From Bacteroidota bacterium (lineage in GTDB: Bacteria > Bacteroidota > Bacteroidia > Bacteroidales > Bacteroidaceae): a stretch of DNA of 59,344 bases. Positions within the stretch are counted from its first letter, which is position 1; each line of letters starts with the position of its first letter. The stretch lies in the NCBI GenBank assembly GCA_023458215.1, contig JAEXAJ010000133.1:1-59344 (forward strand), given 5' to 3'. Below, one piece after another: positions 42,956 to 51,793 of the stretch. Made by a program: the position numbers and the translations under genes. The notes beneath the pieces were generated by a model, which did not search any database, was not told the origin of the DNA, and saw only the letters and a list, made by a program, of their open reading frames with translations.

Positions 42956-44653
42956 TTACCAGCCCGGATTATTCGGTAGTAATTGTGGATTCAAGTCACT
43001 TTGTCCCGATGGAATAGGATACAGATAGTACTTCTTATCAAAATCACGAGCTGCATGTCCTTTACTTCCATCAATCCAGTCGCCGACTTTATCAGCTTCA
43101 CAGGCAGGATCATTTTTAACGTTAGCACCTAATAAAATATTGGGGTACTTGGCTGAATCTAATTTGTCAAGTTGATGCCAGCGAATCAAATCCCAATAGC
43201 GGAACCAATTGTCAAACATCAGTTCGCAGCGGCGCTCACGGCGGATTTCCCAGATCAAATCACTTACATTATGATTGTTGGCAGGGTCAGAGAAGTCGAC
43301 AGTTGTGTTTAGGCGGGGCAGGCCTGCACGATCTTTTAGTAAATTGATACTGTTGTCCAGATCAGACTGCGTAATATTACCCAACTCAGCGCAAGCTTCT
43401 GCGTAGTTCAGATAAACAACGGCAAGCCAGAAAATGGGTGCATGCGTATAGTTACTGCTTGTTTGATTACGGAAAGCTAAAGGAATAGTTCCGTTATCAT
43501 ATTTGGCAACACCGTAGCCTGTAGAAGAGGTTTGTTCCATATCGCCAGCAAAACGTTGGTTGCTATTACCATTGTAAAGCAAAACCGGGTCGATAGTTTC
43601 ACTTAAACGTTTGTCACGTACTGCAAGCATGTCAACTAACGAGAGTTTCCCATTTACCATCGGCGCTACAAGGTTCTTGTCTTTGGTGGTTAAGGCTAAT
43701 GGTTTACCATCTGTAAATAAGTAAGCATCAAATGCATCTTTTGACATGCCGCTCATTTGAGTAGAAGTACAAGTGTAATCAATCAACGAGTGCGTTAGCA
43801 AAGATTGCTTATATGCTTTGTAGAAGATCATTTCAGGATTCTTGCTTAAGTCAATAGAATTGTAGTTTCCTTGATAGGAACTATTCAATTTATAGTCCTT
43901 TGCCATAATAGCTGCACATGCTTCCTTGCAAGCAGTTAAAAACTTCTGTGCACCGGTTGCATCAGCGGCGGGTTGTCCGTCGCTTGCACTACGATATTTG
44001 CGGAAGGTTCCTTCCCACAAACAAATATCAGCTTTCATAGCATTAGCCATAGAACGGTTCCAAGTTGTTTTGCTGTTGACATCATTAATATTGGTCGCTG
44101 CAAAATTCAAGTCTTCCAACACTTTATCCATTACTTCATCACGATTGTTGCGTGGGCCGTAGATAATACCTTCGTCTGTAATGTCTAAGGCTTTGTCTGT
44201 ATATGGAACATCACCAAACATACGTACCAAACTGAAATATTCATAAGCACGCATCAAACGACCTACTCCAGTCCAATGATTCTTAACGGCGTCTGTTTCT
44301 GCAATTTTAGAAATATTCTCCAACATAACGTTGGCACGGCGGATCTCTATATATGAATTTTTCCATGTGCTGTTGCTCGTTAAATTATCCTTGTGAGTCC
44401 AATCGGCAAAAGAGTTTCCGGCTTGGTCGTCAGATAAAGTCTTGTAGTAGAAAAGTCCGGCACCACCACCGTTGCCATATCCTGTAAATTCATTGTAGAA
44501 AGTATTGGCATAACCTTCTACATTGCTTGCGCTGGTCCAGAAGTTATCATTCGTGAATTTATCCAATGGACCTTTGTCCAATATACTATCACAACTTGTT
44601 AGTGCAGAGAGTGACAGCAGACCTAAACTTATTATATAATTAATTCTTTTCAT
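42956..44653 (-). CDS. SusD-like lipoprotein of the peptidoglycan locus
   Basis: This 565-residue lipoprotein (MKRINYIISLGLLSLSALTSC, lipid Cys21) has SusD features: RLMRAYEYFSLVRMFGDVPYTDKAL, WLAVVYLNYAEACAELG, IWEIRRERRCELMFDNWFRYWDLIRW and the terminal NPGW. It pairs with the SusC gene 33 bases upstream. Given the surrounding peptidoglycan genes, a muropeptide or amino-sugar ligand is likely but not shown. Confidence 0.92.
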   Translation of the reverse strand: MKRINYIISLGLLSLSALTSCDSILDKGPLDKFTNDNFWTSASNVEGYANTFYNEFTGYGNGGGAGLFYYKTLSDDQAGNSFADWTHKDNLTSNSTWKNSYIEIRRANVMLENISKIAETDAVKNHWTGVGRLMRAYEYFSLVRMFGDVPYTDKALDITDEGIIYGPRNNRDEVMDKVLEDLNFAATNINDVNSKTTWNRSMANAMKADICLWEGTFRKYRSASDGQPAADATGAQKFLTACKEACAAIMAKDYKLNSSYQGNYNSIDLSKNPEMIFYKAYKQSLLTHSLIDYTCTSTQMSGMSKDAFDAYLFTDGKPLALTTKDKNLVAPMVNGKLSLVDMLAVRDKRLSETIDPVLLYNGNSNQRFAGDMEQTSSTGYGVAKYDNGTIPLAFRNQTSSNYTHAPIFWLAVVYLNYAEACAELGNITQSDLDNSINLLKDRAGLPRLNTTVDFSDPANNHNVSDLIWEIRRERRCELMFDNWFRYWDLIRWHQLDKLDSAKYPNILLGANVKNDPACEADKVGDWIDGSKGHAARDFDKKYYLYPIPSGQSDLNPQLLPNNPGW

Positions 44654-44686
44654 ACAATATTCTTTGTTTTAAATGAATGACTGATG

Positions 44687-47600
44687 TTAGAAAGTAACTT
44701 GTAAACCGAATGATACGGTGCGATACATCGGGTCGATACGTCCCCAAGTTCCGTTGGTTGGCTCGTCAGTCTCTTGTGAATTGATTTCCGGGTCAACGGG
44801 AGCCTTACTCTTATTTATCAGTTCGCAGATATTGTTGGCACTGAAATAAACGCGAACCTTATCGATATAAGCCTTTCTTGTCAAGTTCTGCGGTAGTGTG
44901 TAACCGACAGTAAGGTTCTTGAAACGCAAGTAAGCCATATTCACTAAGTATCTGCTTTGTGGATAAAAGTTGTGATTTCCACTTTCCAGTGTAGAAATAG
45001 TACCTTTGCTGCTATTGCCTGCCCACATGCGTGGATAGTAGGCGTTTGAGTTTTGGTTTTCTTCAGTCCAGTAATCAGTTTGGTTCTCATAGATTGCATC
45101 GGCACCGCGAGACATCGGGAGGACAAATGCACCGGTTGACCAAACATCACGTTTACCTACGCCTTGGAAGAATGCGTCAAGATCGAATCCTTTCCAATTA
45201 CCACCCAAACGAAAACCATATTGGTAGCGAGGAGTTGTATTACCGATAACTTTTAAGTCACCATGATCATCGGCTGTACCTTTTCCCCCGTCGATAACAT
45301 TATTGCCATCTAGATTCTTGAACTTAATGTCGCCCGGCCCATACACAAAACCGTTTTGTTCTAAGCCTTTTTGTGAAGCGATACCGTCTTTGTAAGAACC
45401 ATCGGCGTTGAAATCGTCTTTGGTAAAGAGGCGGTCTGTTTCAAAGCCCCAAATATCACCGTAAACTTTACCGCTGTAATTGGAGTTCAGCAGCTTAGAA
45501 TCAGAGTCCCATTTGGTAATCACTGTTTTGAAGTCACCTATGCTAACATTGGCATATACATTTACTTCCTTGAAAGTATGATGCCAGTCAATACTCATTT
45601 CCCAACCGCGAGTTCTCAGTGTACCTGCGTTTACTTTCGGAGCATCTGCACCCAATACCTGCGGCATTACTTTACTCGGAGCCAACATGTCTTTGGTAGT
45701 ACGTTGGTACCAGTCAAACGATATGTTGATTTCATTGTTCAATAAGCCTAAGTCTAAACCAAGATCTAATGTTTGAATACGTTCCCACTTCAAAGTAGAA
45801 GAAACAAGCGACGGAAGATCGTAAGCAGAGACTTTATTACCGGAAGAATCTAACCAGTAAGTAGTAGTGGCTGTCTTTCTGGCAAGCGTGGAGATGAACA
45901 TATTATCACCGATAGCCTGATTACCTATTTCGCCATAAGAACCGCGCAACTTACCGTTGCTCACCACGTGTTTCAGCGGAGCGAAGAAAGCTTCTTCACT
46001 GAATCGGTAGCCGACAGAACCCGAAGGGAAGAATGCCCAACGATCGCTTGACGGGAATTTGGAAGAACCGTCATAACGTCCGTTCAATTCTAACAGCCAA
46101 ATGCCATTGTAGTCATAGTTGATACGTCCGAACCAACCGGCTGTACCCCATTCGCTATGTTCTCCACCTACTGTTTGGTCGCCTGTGGCCAAACCGAATT
46201 CCGGGAGATTGCTATCCAATAAGCCTTTCCGTTGGCTCCAATGCATTTGATATTCACCTTCTTCGGCATTGGCACCTACCATGACGTTGAAGTTGTGCTT
46301 TTTAGCTAAACTAAATTCATAGTTTGCATATATATTGAATGCGTACGAATTGTCGCGAATGCTTTCTTGATAAAGATAACTTGCCGAAGGATCTGATGCA
46401 TAACTTGGTGCTGTAACACTACCTCCCCAAGAGTTCAGACAAGAAACCGGTAAATTGGCTTGCTTTTGATTGGAGTTACGGATGTTGAAAGTATAATCGG
46501 CATTCAAAGTCAAACCTTTATATAGTTTGGCTTTTGCAAAACCACCGATACGGGTATAAGAGTCATTGGTTTTGTCGTCACCGGCTTGTTTACGATAAGC
46601 GATATCGTTTTTCATGTCATAACCTTGATACGTCCCGTAAGGGCCAAAGAAACTACCCCAACGCCACATATACTGATAAGTATAACGGCGGGTGGCCGGT
46701 TCTGTATAAATCTTGTCATTATAGCTGAAGCGTCCACCTACGGTTAACCAATCTGTAATGTCGGAAGTTACATTGATGTTTGCATTGTATTTACTCAATT
46801 TGTTAGGATTGAATTCCATTATGCCTTCTTCTTTGTTGTAACCGAAAGAGAGAAAATAAGAGGTTTTTCCGCTTGTACCTTGGACGGATATGTTGTGGCT
46901 TTGTGCGGGTTTCCAATCACGGAACATAATACCTACAACGTCCCAGTCTGCATAATACAAACCTTTACCGGTTACCGGGTCAAGATCAAAGTCATCGCCC
47001 GGAATCATTTCGCGATAACCAGCTTTTCCACCATGACGCTGTTTCCATGCATCTGCTTTGGCAATGAAGTCATCATCCATATACATGCCGAACAACTCGT
47101 TCTCTACGCCCATGCGTTGATTGGCAGCACGTAAAGCTCTGGCTTGTGTAGCTACATCCGGGAAATTAGGTAGAATACTGGGAGTGTCCCAAGAAAAGTT
47201 GTTAGTATAGTTGACGGTAACCTTGTCAGTCTTCTTGGCCGATTTGGTTGTAATTAAAATTACGCCAAATGCAGCGCGTGTGCCATAAATGGAAGTGGAA
47301 GCGGCATCTTTCAGCACGGAAACGTTCTCAATATCATTAGGATTTAAGTAAGAAATGTCTTCCATAGCTACCCCATCTACCACAATTAATGGATTACTCT
47401 TGGCACTGTTACTCAAAGTACCGGTACCACGAATAGTAATGGTAGGTTTAGCATTCAACTCGCCACTGGAGTTTAAAATGGTCAATCCCGGAACAACACC
47501 TTGCAATGCTTTACTTACGTCGGATTGTGGACGAGCTTCCAAAGTCTTGCTGACATCAACCGTAGAAACGGCACCGGTCAAGTTAGCCTTCTTTTGTGTG

Positions 47601-48004
47601 CCATAACCCACTACAACCACCTCATCCAGTAGTTCGGCATCCTCTTTTAAAACAACTTTCATCATTTTGGCTGCCTTCACTTCTTGTGTCTGATAACCGA
47701 CAAATGATATTTGCAGGATACTGCCTAATTTCACATTTAAAGTGAACTTACCGTCAAGATCTGTCATGATGCCGTTGGTGGTTCCTTTTTCTACGACACT
47801 TGCCCCTATAATAGGCTCTCCCGAAGCATCTGTGACTAAGCCGGTTACTGCTTGTACTTGCGATTGTTCTGTTACTTCATGTAAGTAGCTTATGGTACTT
47901 TGGGTAGCCAATATATTACCGCTACTTAAAAGCAATGCGCTAATAGCCATTGCTGTGAGGATTCTGCTGTTTGCTAATCCTCGTCTTTTGCGTTCTTCAT
48001 TCAT
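44687..48004 (-). CDS. SusC-like TonB-dependent transporter of the peptidoglycan locus
   Basis: This 1105-residue transporter starts MNEERKRRGLANSRILTAMAISALLLSSG. A carboxypeptidase-regulatory-like domain (~55-130, VTGLVTDASGEPIIGASVVEKG) is followed by ELLDEVVVVGYGTQKKANLTGAV, the plug (VLKDAASTSIYGTRAAFGVILITTK), and the barrel ending FGLQVTF. The unusual N-terminus is nearly the same as that of the SusC at 53065-56421 (MNEDRKRRGLANSKLLT), and both genes have the same 64-base upstream block. Import of peptidoglycan fragments is inferred from context. Confidence 0.93.
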   Translation of the reverse strand: MNEERKRRGLANSRILTAMAISALLLSSGNILATQSTISYLHEVTEQSQVQAVTGLVTDASGEPIIGASVVEKGTTNGIMTDLDGKFTLNVKLGSILQISFVGYQTQEVKAAKMMKVVLKEDAELLDEVVVVGYGTQKKANLTGAVSTVDVSKTLEARPQSDVSKALQGVVPGLTILNSSGELNAKPTITIRGTGTLSNSAKSNPLIVVDGVAMEDISYLNPNDIENVSVLKDAASTSIYGTRAAFGVILITTKSAKKTDKVTVNYTNNFSWDTPSILPNFPDVATQARALRAANQRMGVENELFGMYMDDDFIAKADAWKQRHGGKAGYREMIPGDDFDLDPVTGKGLYYADWDVVGIMFRDWKPAQSHNISVQGTSGKTSYFLSFGYNKEEGIMEFNPNKLSKYNANINVTSDITDWLTVGGRFSYNDKIYTEPATRRYTYQYMWRWGSFFGPYGTYQGYDMKNDIAYRKQAGDDKTNDSYTRIGGFAKAKLYKGLTLNADYTFNIRNSNQKQANLPVSCLNSWGGSVTAPSYASDPSASYLYQESIRDNSYAFNIYANYEFSLAKKHNFNVMVGANAEEGEYQMHWSQRKGLLDSNLPEFGLATGDQTVGGEHSEWGTAGWFGRINYDYNGIWLLELNGRYDGSSKFPSSDRWAFFPSGSVGYRFSEEAFFAPLKHVVSNGKLRGSYGEIGNQAIGDNMFISTLARKTATTTYWLDSSGNKVSAYDLPSLVSSTLKWERIQTLDLGLDLGLLNNEINISFDWYQRTTKDMLAPSKVMPQVLGADAPKVNAGTLRTRGWEMSIDWHHTFKEVNVYANVSIGDFKTVITKWDSDSKLLNSNYSGKVYGDIWGFETDRLFTKDDFNADGSYKDGIASQKGLEQNGFVYGPGDIKFKNLDGNNVIDGGKGTADDHGDLKVIGNTTPRYQYGFRLGGNWKGFDLDAFFQGVGKRDVWSTGAFVLPMSRGADAIYENQTDYWTEENQNSNAYYPRMWAGNSSKGTISTLESGNHNFYPQSRYLVNMAYLRFKNLTVGYTLPQNLTRKAYIDKVRVYFSANNICELINKSKAPVDPEINSQETDEPTNGTWGRIDPMYRTVSFGLQVTF

Positions 48005-48264
48005 AAACGATTGATGATTTTGATATTATTAAATTAGGTTCTCTGGAAATTGGGGTGAGGATATTCAGGCTGGAGTAGTACTAAATTATCCACTTTTTTT
48101 AGGATGTTGTTTTACCATAGGCATTTTTAAAGTTTAAAGGTTCATTATCTATATATTATCTCTCTTTATATCTTCTTACCAAGTTCACGTGGAACTAAAT
48201 AAACCTATAAAATATAGAGGGCCCATTCGATATTGAAGAAACTGAAACAGGGTTTTACAAAATT
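48005..48264. promoter_or_regulatory. Upstream region of the peptidoglycan-locus susC
   Basis: This non-coding stretch holds the 64-base block shared with the third susC (48133-48196). On the minus strand a -7-like TAATTTAG lies 44 bases downstream of that block, at the place where the other gene has TATATTTG. Module 2 begins at 48265. Confidence 0.5.
48133..48196 (-). promoter_or_regulatory. 64-base block identical to 52880-52943 (inverted)
   Basis: Read on the minus strand this block begins AGTTCCACGTGAACTTGG and ends GATAATGAACCTTTAAA, and is base-for-base the same as 52880-52943 on the plus strand. It lies 128 bases before the susC ATG. A GCCTATGGTAAA motif is also shared about ten bases further on. 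Confidence 0.9.
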
Positions 48265-48366
48265 GCCTCCACACCTCCACACATCTACTGTATCTCCCTA
48301 TTCATCGGCATTACCAACGCTGTGGAAGCAACAAAAAAAAGGTGGAAGCAAATTTGCCTCCACCTC
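48265..48366. repeat. Left end repeats of VirE/HU module 2
   Basis: The outer repeat GCCTCCACACCTCCACA (48265-48281) recurs perfectly, inverted, at 51609-51625. The inner 48-base repeat (48319-48366: GTGGAAGCAA, an A-run, then a GGTGGAAGCAAA / TTTGCCTCCACC hairpin) recurs inverted at 51523-51570. The gap between outer and inner repeat is 37 bases here and 38 on the right. On the minus strand the hairpin is followed by T8 and may also end VirE-like transcription. Confidence 0.85.
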
Positions 48367-48377
48367 GAAGTTGTTTT

Positions 48378-50471
48378 TTATTCTAGTTCTGCAATGTGAT
48401 AAAGCGTCCCCTGCCTGGCCTTTTTGTTTGGGATTTCAAGTTTTCGTAGCGTCCTTCCGAATGCGGCTACTTTATTGATAGCCAGCTTATCCTTTGTCTT
48501 TGTTTGCAAAGCGGCAATTATTTGCATGGGTGTCAGCCATTTGCCGGCTTCTTCATCACCTTCGATTGCGCGGAAATGACTCAGAAACAGTTGCTCCAAC
48601 GCATCTACCTGCTCGAACTCCCGATTCATTTGCTTCAATATAGATTCGTCGTCATCATCCAGCCAATAGCGCTCGCCCTTTACGATATCGTTCATGGCTT
48701 GGGCATAGAGTTGGCGATAGTTAATAGTGACATTTGTATTGATAGGGCCGGTCACCTCTATACAGATAAAACGGCGGCTACCGCTGGGATCGGTCAGCAA
48801 ATCCTTCTGATTGCTGGTGCCGATAAACGAAGCATAACGGCGTATCTCCTGAATAGCAGTTCCGTAAGGCTTGCGCAGATTGGCAACCGGCTTTTGCAAC
48901 AAGTGCTTCAGAAAACCTTGTTGGTTGGCGTTGATTTGATCGAATTCATCAATATTGATAAGTAAAAAACGTCCCAAACTACGTTCAGCGTCCTGTTTGC
49001 TTTTAAAATCGATACTGTCCGTATACCCGAAACGAAGTTCAGGCGGCAGAATAATGCGGCAAAAGGTGGACTTGCGAAATCCCTGAGGACCAACGAGCAG
49101 TGGAGAAGTATTATTGCCGTGCTGCTTGTCGAGTCCCCGCCAATGGGCAACTACACCCAGAAACCAGCGATAGAACAATTCCCGCCAGTAAGGATTGTGA
49201 CAAGGCACGAGGTCGGCAAGCGCACGGATGCGGTCTTTCCCGTCCCAGCGCCCGGTATCGTAAAGATATTCTTCTACGGGATTGAAAAATGGTACGTAGT
49301 CCGAAGACAAAAAACGGGCGACATCCCGGTCCCATACCCGGATGCCTTCTTTCAATGCATTGAGTGCGATGGTGCTACGTGCCCGCTGGTCGGCAGGCTT
49401 GAAGTAAAAGTGAATGGAATCCCGTTGACGGTACTCTAATTCGTCCAGCACGGTGTTGTACCGGAATTCATAGCGACGGTTCATAAACTCTTCCAATAGA
49501 TAGGAAGTCTCTTGTTCCTTGGTCAAACTACTTTTCCCGCCGAACCCTTTGAGTTCGTGATAGAGATTGTGCAATGTCATGCGCACAATCGGTTCATCCG
49601 CTTCACGGTAATAGTGCATCAGGGTTTGCCGTACCACTTCTTCTTCGGGAATGCCCGCTTTAAAACAATGTTCGGCAAGATGCGTCAACAACGGGCGCAG
49701 ATCGTTGCCCCGCTTCCAATTTTCCAACTCCTGATAAGCGCGGTTCAAAGCAGCTTCAAAAAGCAGGGTGAATGTATCGGATGTCTTGTAACCCGGTGCC
49801 AGGCGACGGAGAGGATTCTTCTCCGTCTGTTTTCGTTGCGTGTAAGTCTCTTCTTCGGGCATGTTGAGGGGCTGTTCCAAACAAAAAGCTATAGCGGCGG
49901 GATTGTAGTAAGGCTGTTCGTCCAAAGTCATGCGGCAGCTTTGATGGAGCGAAGGTTCTTGCAAACTGATAGGGAACGACAGTAGCGGTTGATAACATTT
50001 CACAGCCAGGCGGTAGGCATGAGCGTGAAACAACACAGCATCGCTTTCCCGTTTCGGCAGTTTATCTTCAGGCAGGGTGAACCGTACCCAAATTTTGGCA
50101 CTTCGTCCGCTCGAACCACAAAAGGCGGCAAAAGTTTGAGGCAATAAGGCAGCTTGTTGTTTCACCAGTTCGGCCTCATTGGCATTTGCCAAACGGTTCA
50201 CTTCCAGTTGTATCAGCCCGTTATAGTTCTTCATTCGCCGTTCACCATCCTTGGTACGGGTACATTCCATGGCAGGATAAATGCGGGGTAATCTGTCCAG
50301 GTATTCGTATCGGGAGTTTGTGCCTTCCAATTGGGGAATGATGTTACGCAGTGCCGTCACATGGGCAGCTTTGGTTTCGGTTTTCAGCTTTTCTATCAGA
50401 GCATACTCTTCGAGGGTGGTGAGAGCTTCTTTTCCACTCTCTTTCTCTTCTCTGATCAGTGTAATTTTCAT
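48378..50471 (-). CDS. BT4734-like N-terminal domain fused to VirE/VapE-like AAA+ ATPase
   Basis: The start at 50471 (MKITLIREEKESGKEAL) is the most family-like; in-frame ATGs at 50483 and 50507 are possible. Residues ~30-200 match the BT4734/BF3469-type N-terminal domain (PF08800-like, thought to have a primase-type fold). The VirE ATPase follows: Walker A GPQGFRKSTFC (~458-468), Walker B LLINIDEFDQ (~500), sensor SFIGTSNQ, and DPSGSRRFICIEV. A C-terminal winged DUF3874-like domain closes the protein. This order is that of a primase-helicase. The shorter paralogue at 6565-7890 lacks the N-terminal domain. It is divergent from an HU-HIG gene. Confidence 0.82.
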   Translation of the reverse strand: MKITLIREEKESGKEALTTLEEYALIEKLKTETKAAHVTALRNIIPQLEGTNSRYEYLDRLPRIYPAMECTRTKDGERRMKNYNGLIQLEVNRLANANEAELVKQQAALLPQTFAAFCGSSGRSAKIWVRFTLPEDKLPKRESDAVLFHAHAYRLAVKCYQPLLSFPISLQEPSLHQSCRMTLDEQPYYNPAAIAFCLEQPLNMPEEETYTQRKQTEKNPLRRLAPGYKTSDTFTLLFEAALNRAYQELENWKRGNDLRPLLTHLAEHCFKAGIPEEEVVRQTLMHYYREADEPIVRMTLHNLYHELKGFGGKSSLTKEQETSYLLEEFMNRRYEFRYNTVLDELEYRQRDSIHFYFKPADQRARSTIALNALKEGIRVWDRDVARFLSSDYVPFFNPVEEYLYDTGRWDGKDRIRALADLVPCHNPYWRELFYRWFLGVVAHWRGLDKQHGNNTSPLLVGPQGFRKSTFCRIILPPELRFGYTDSIDFKSKQDAERSLGRFLLINIDEFDQINANQQGFLKHLLQKPVANLRKPYGTAIQEIRRYASFIGTSNQKDLLTDPSGSRRFICIEVTGPINTNVTINYRQLYAQAMNDIVKGERYWLDDDDESILKQMNREFEQVDALEQLFLSHFRAIEGDEEAGKWLTPMQIIAALQTKTKDKLAINKVAAFGRTLRKLEIPNKKARQGTLYHIAELE

Positions 50472-50639
50472 TGTCTTTCTATTCATTTTGAATAACATAT
50501 ATTTCACGTAAAGATACTACATGAAGCAGCGGAATGCAAGTCTTTTTACTGCTTTTTATTAATAATAATATTATTAATTCAATCACTGTGGTTTATGTCG
50601 GGAAATACACGCTTTGTTTATGATAAGTACCTGCATTTC

Positions 50640-50671
50640 TTTGCTTTTGTCTTATAGTTTGTTTACCTTTG
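50640..50671 (+). promoter_or_regulatory. Promoter of the second HU-HIG gene
   Basis: TTTG (50640-50643) and TACCTTTG (50664-50671) are spaced by 20 bases, a good Bacteroidales -33/-7 promoter. Transcription would start near 50678, so the dyad array lies at the very start of the transcript. Confidence 0.65.
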
Positions 50672-50689
50672 CACAGGAGTTTACAAGAG

Positions 50690-50771
50690 GCTGTCATTAG
50701 TTGTCCTTTCTGTTGTCATTTGTCAACAAAAACGATAGCTATAGTCAACGGAAAAGCTAACATTTGTTAGC
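50690..50771. repeat. Four 16-base repeats at 22-base pitch
   Basis: Units start at 50690, 50712, 50734 and 50756, exactly 22 bases apart. They read GCTGTCATTAGTTGTC, GTTGTCATTTGTCAAC, GATAGCTATAGTCAAC and GCTAACATTTGTTAGC; the second and fourth are near-perfect dyads, and the others share the half-sites. An approximate consensus is GYTRNCATTWGTYARC. The 12-base core of the first unit starts 20 bases after the -7 box, the same as in module 1, although the sequence is unrelated. Confidence 0.85.
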
Positions 50772-50872
50772 CTCTTATAAAGTACAGGTCTTCGACGAAT
50801 ACTGCACGTATGCTACATCTATTCCACACAAGGCATTAACGTATTAAGAACCAACTAAAAACGAATCAAACA

Positions 50873-51496
50873 ATGGCAATTTCATTTGACTGGTACGAGA
50901 ATCCAACCCCCTCGGGCAAACAAGAAGAAGAGAAGACCCTGCATCCGCGCATTCTTCTGAATGGCTCAACTACTACTAACGAACTGCGGCGGCGCATTCA
51001 GGTACGCTGTTCGCTAACCGAAACCGATGTCACAGCAGTACTCGACGCATTGTCGCATATTTTAGGCGAGGACCTTGCGGACGGACGTCAAGTTCATCTG
51101 GACGGTATTGGCTATTTTCATCCGGTACTAACTTGCACCGAACCGGTGACCCTGACCACAAAACGCAAAACGACAAAAGTAAAACTGAAAGCAATCAAAT
51201 TCCGTGCCGATCAGGAATTGAAAAATCAAGTCGGTAGTATCAAGGTACATCCCCTGAAACTGAATCAATTCCCCAAAAGACTTACTGAAGCCGAAATTGA
51301 TAAGCGCCTGAAGAACTACTTCTCAGCTCATGCATTTATGACTCGAAGTGATTTCCAAAGAATTTGCGGAATGCCACGCTCTACAGCAATGGCATGCATC
51401 CGTCGTCTTCGCAACGAAGAAAAACTGGAAAATAAGAATTCAATGATGCATCCCATTTATGTGGCAGGATCGAGACTAAACTCAGACAATCAGTAG
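50873..51496 (+). CDS. HU-HIG family DNA-binding protein, second copy
   Basis: The 207-residue protein starts MAISFDWYENPTPSGKQ and is similar along its whole length to the protein at 8223-8867. It has an HU-HIG domain (~1-120; RILLNGSTTTNELRRRIQ, TDVTAVLDALSHILGEDLADGRQVHLDGIGYFHPVL) and a C-terminal winged-helix-like segment (~140-190; TEAEIDKRLKNYFSAHAFMTRSDFQRICGMPRSTAMACIRRL). It probably binds DNA. Similar spacing of gene, promoter and site array in both modules suggests autoregulation or origin-type binding by this protein, with specificity that differs between the two. Confidence 0.85.
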   Translation: MAISFDWYENPTPSGKQEEEKTLHPRILLNGSTTTNELRRRIQVRCSLTETDVTAVLDALSHILGEDLADGRQVHLDGIGYFHPVLTCTEPVTLTTKRKTTKVKLKAIKFRADQELKNQVGSIKVHPLKLNQFPKRLTEAEIDKRLKNYFSAHAFMTRSDFQRICGMPRSTAMACIRRLRNEEKLENKNSMMHPIYVAGSRLNSDNQ

Positions 51497-51522
51497 ATTA
51501 CATATAAATAATGCTGGAATTA

Positions 51523-51625
51523 GAGGTGGAAGCAAATTTTGCTTCCACCTCTTGAATTTGCTTCCATAGCACCTTCTATAGCCCATGAACAGGGGAACGT
51601 AGAAAAAATGTGGAGGTGTGGAGGC
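51523..51625. repeat. Right end repeats of VirE/HU module 2
   Basis: The inner 48-base repeat (51523-51570) includes a perfect GGTGGAAGCAAA / TTTGCTTCCACC hairpin. The outer repeat TGTGGAGGTGTGGAGGC (51609-51625) follows. Both are inverted copies of the left end (48265-48366), with near-equal spacing. Confidence 0.85.
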
Positions 51626-51738
51626 GGAATGTGCAAACTTTTGTTTAGTTGCTTGAGTTTATTTTTCTCTAGGCGTTTCTTTTGAAGTTTCATAAATGCA
51701 ATGATAGAACGTAGGTATCAAAAAAATGAGATTAGCCC

Positions 51739-51768
51739 TTGCAAAGATTAAAAAAAGCTATATATTTG
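51739..51768 (+). promoter_or_regulatory. Promoter of the second MurK-like kinase gene
   Basis: TTGC (51739-51742) and -7 box TATATTTG (51761-51768) are 18 bases apart; the ATG follows 25 bases later. Confidence 0.55.
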
Positions 51769-51793
51769 TATTCAATTCTAAATCCAACTACTT

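Larger units (their letters stand above)
50508..50872. promoter_or_regulatory. Divergent regulatory region of VirE/HU module 2
   Basis: This 365-base gap holds a complete plus-strand promoter (50640-50671), the four-site array 50690-50771, and a 101-base leader to the HU-HIG ATG. No clear promoter box for the minus-strand gene is seen. Confidence 0.6.

Noticed and set aside
48265..51625. Conventional insertion sequence or transposon
   Set aside because: There are inverted ends, but no transposase or recombinase is encoded and no target-site duplication was seen; reported instead as a module with inverted ends.
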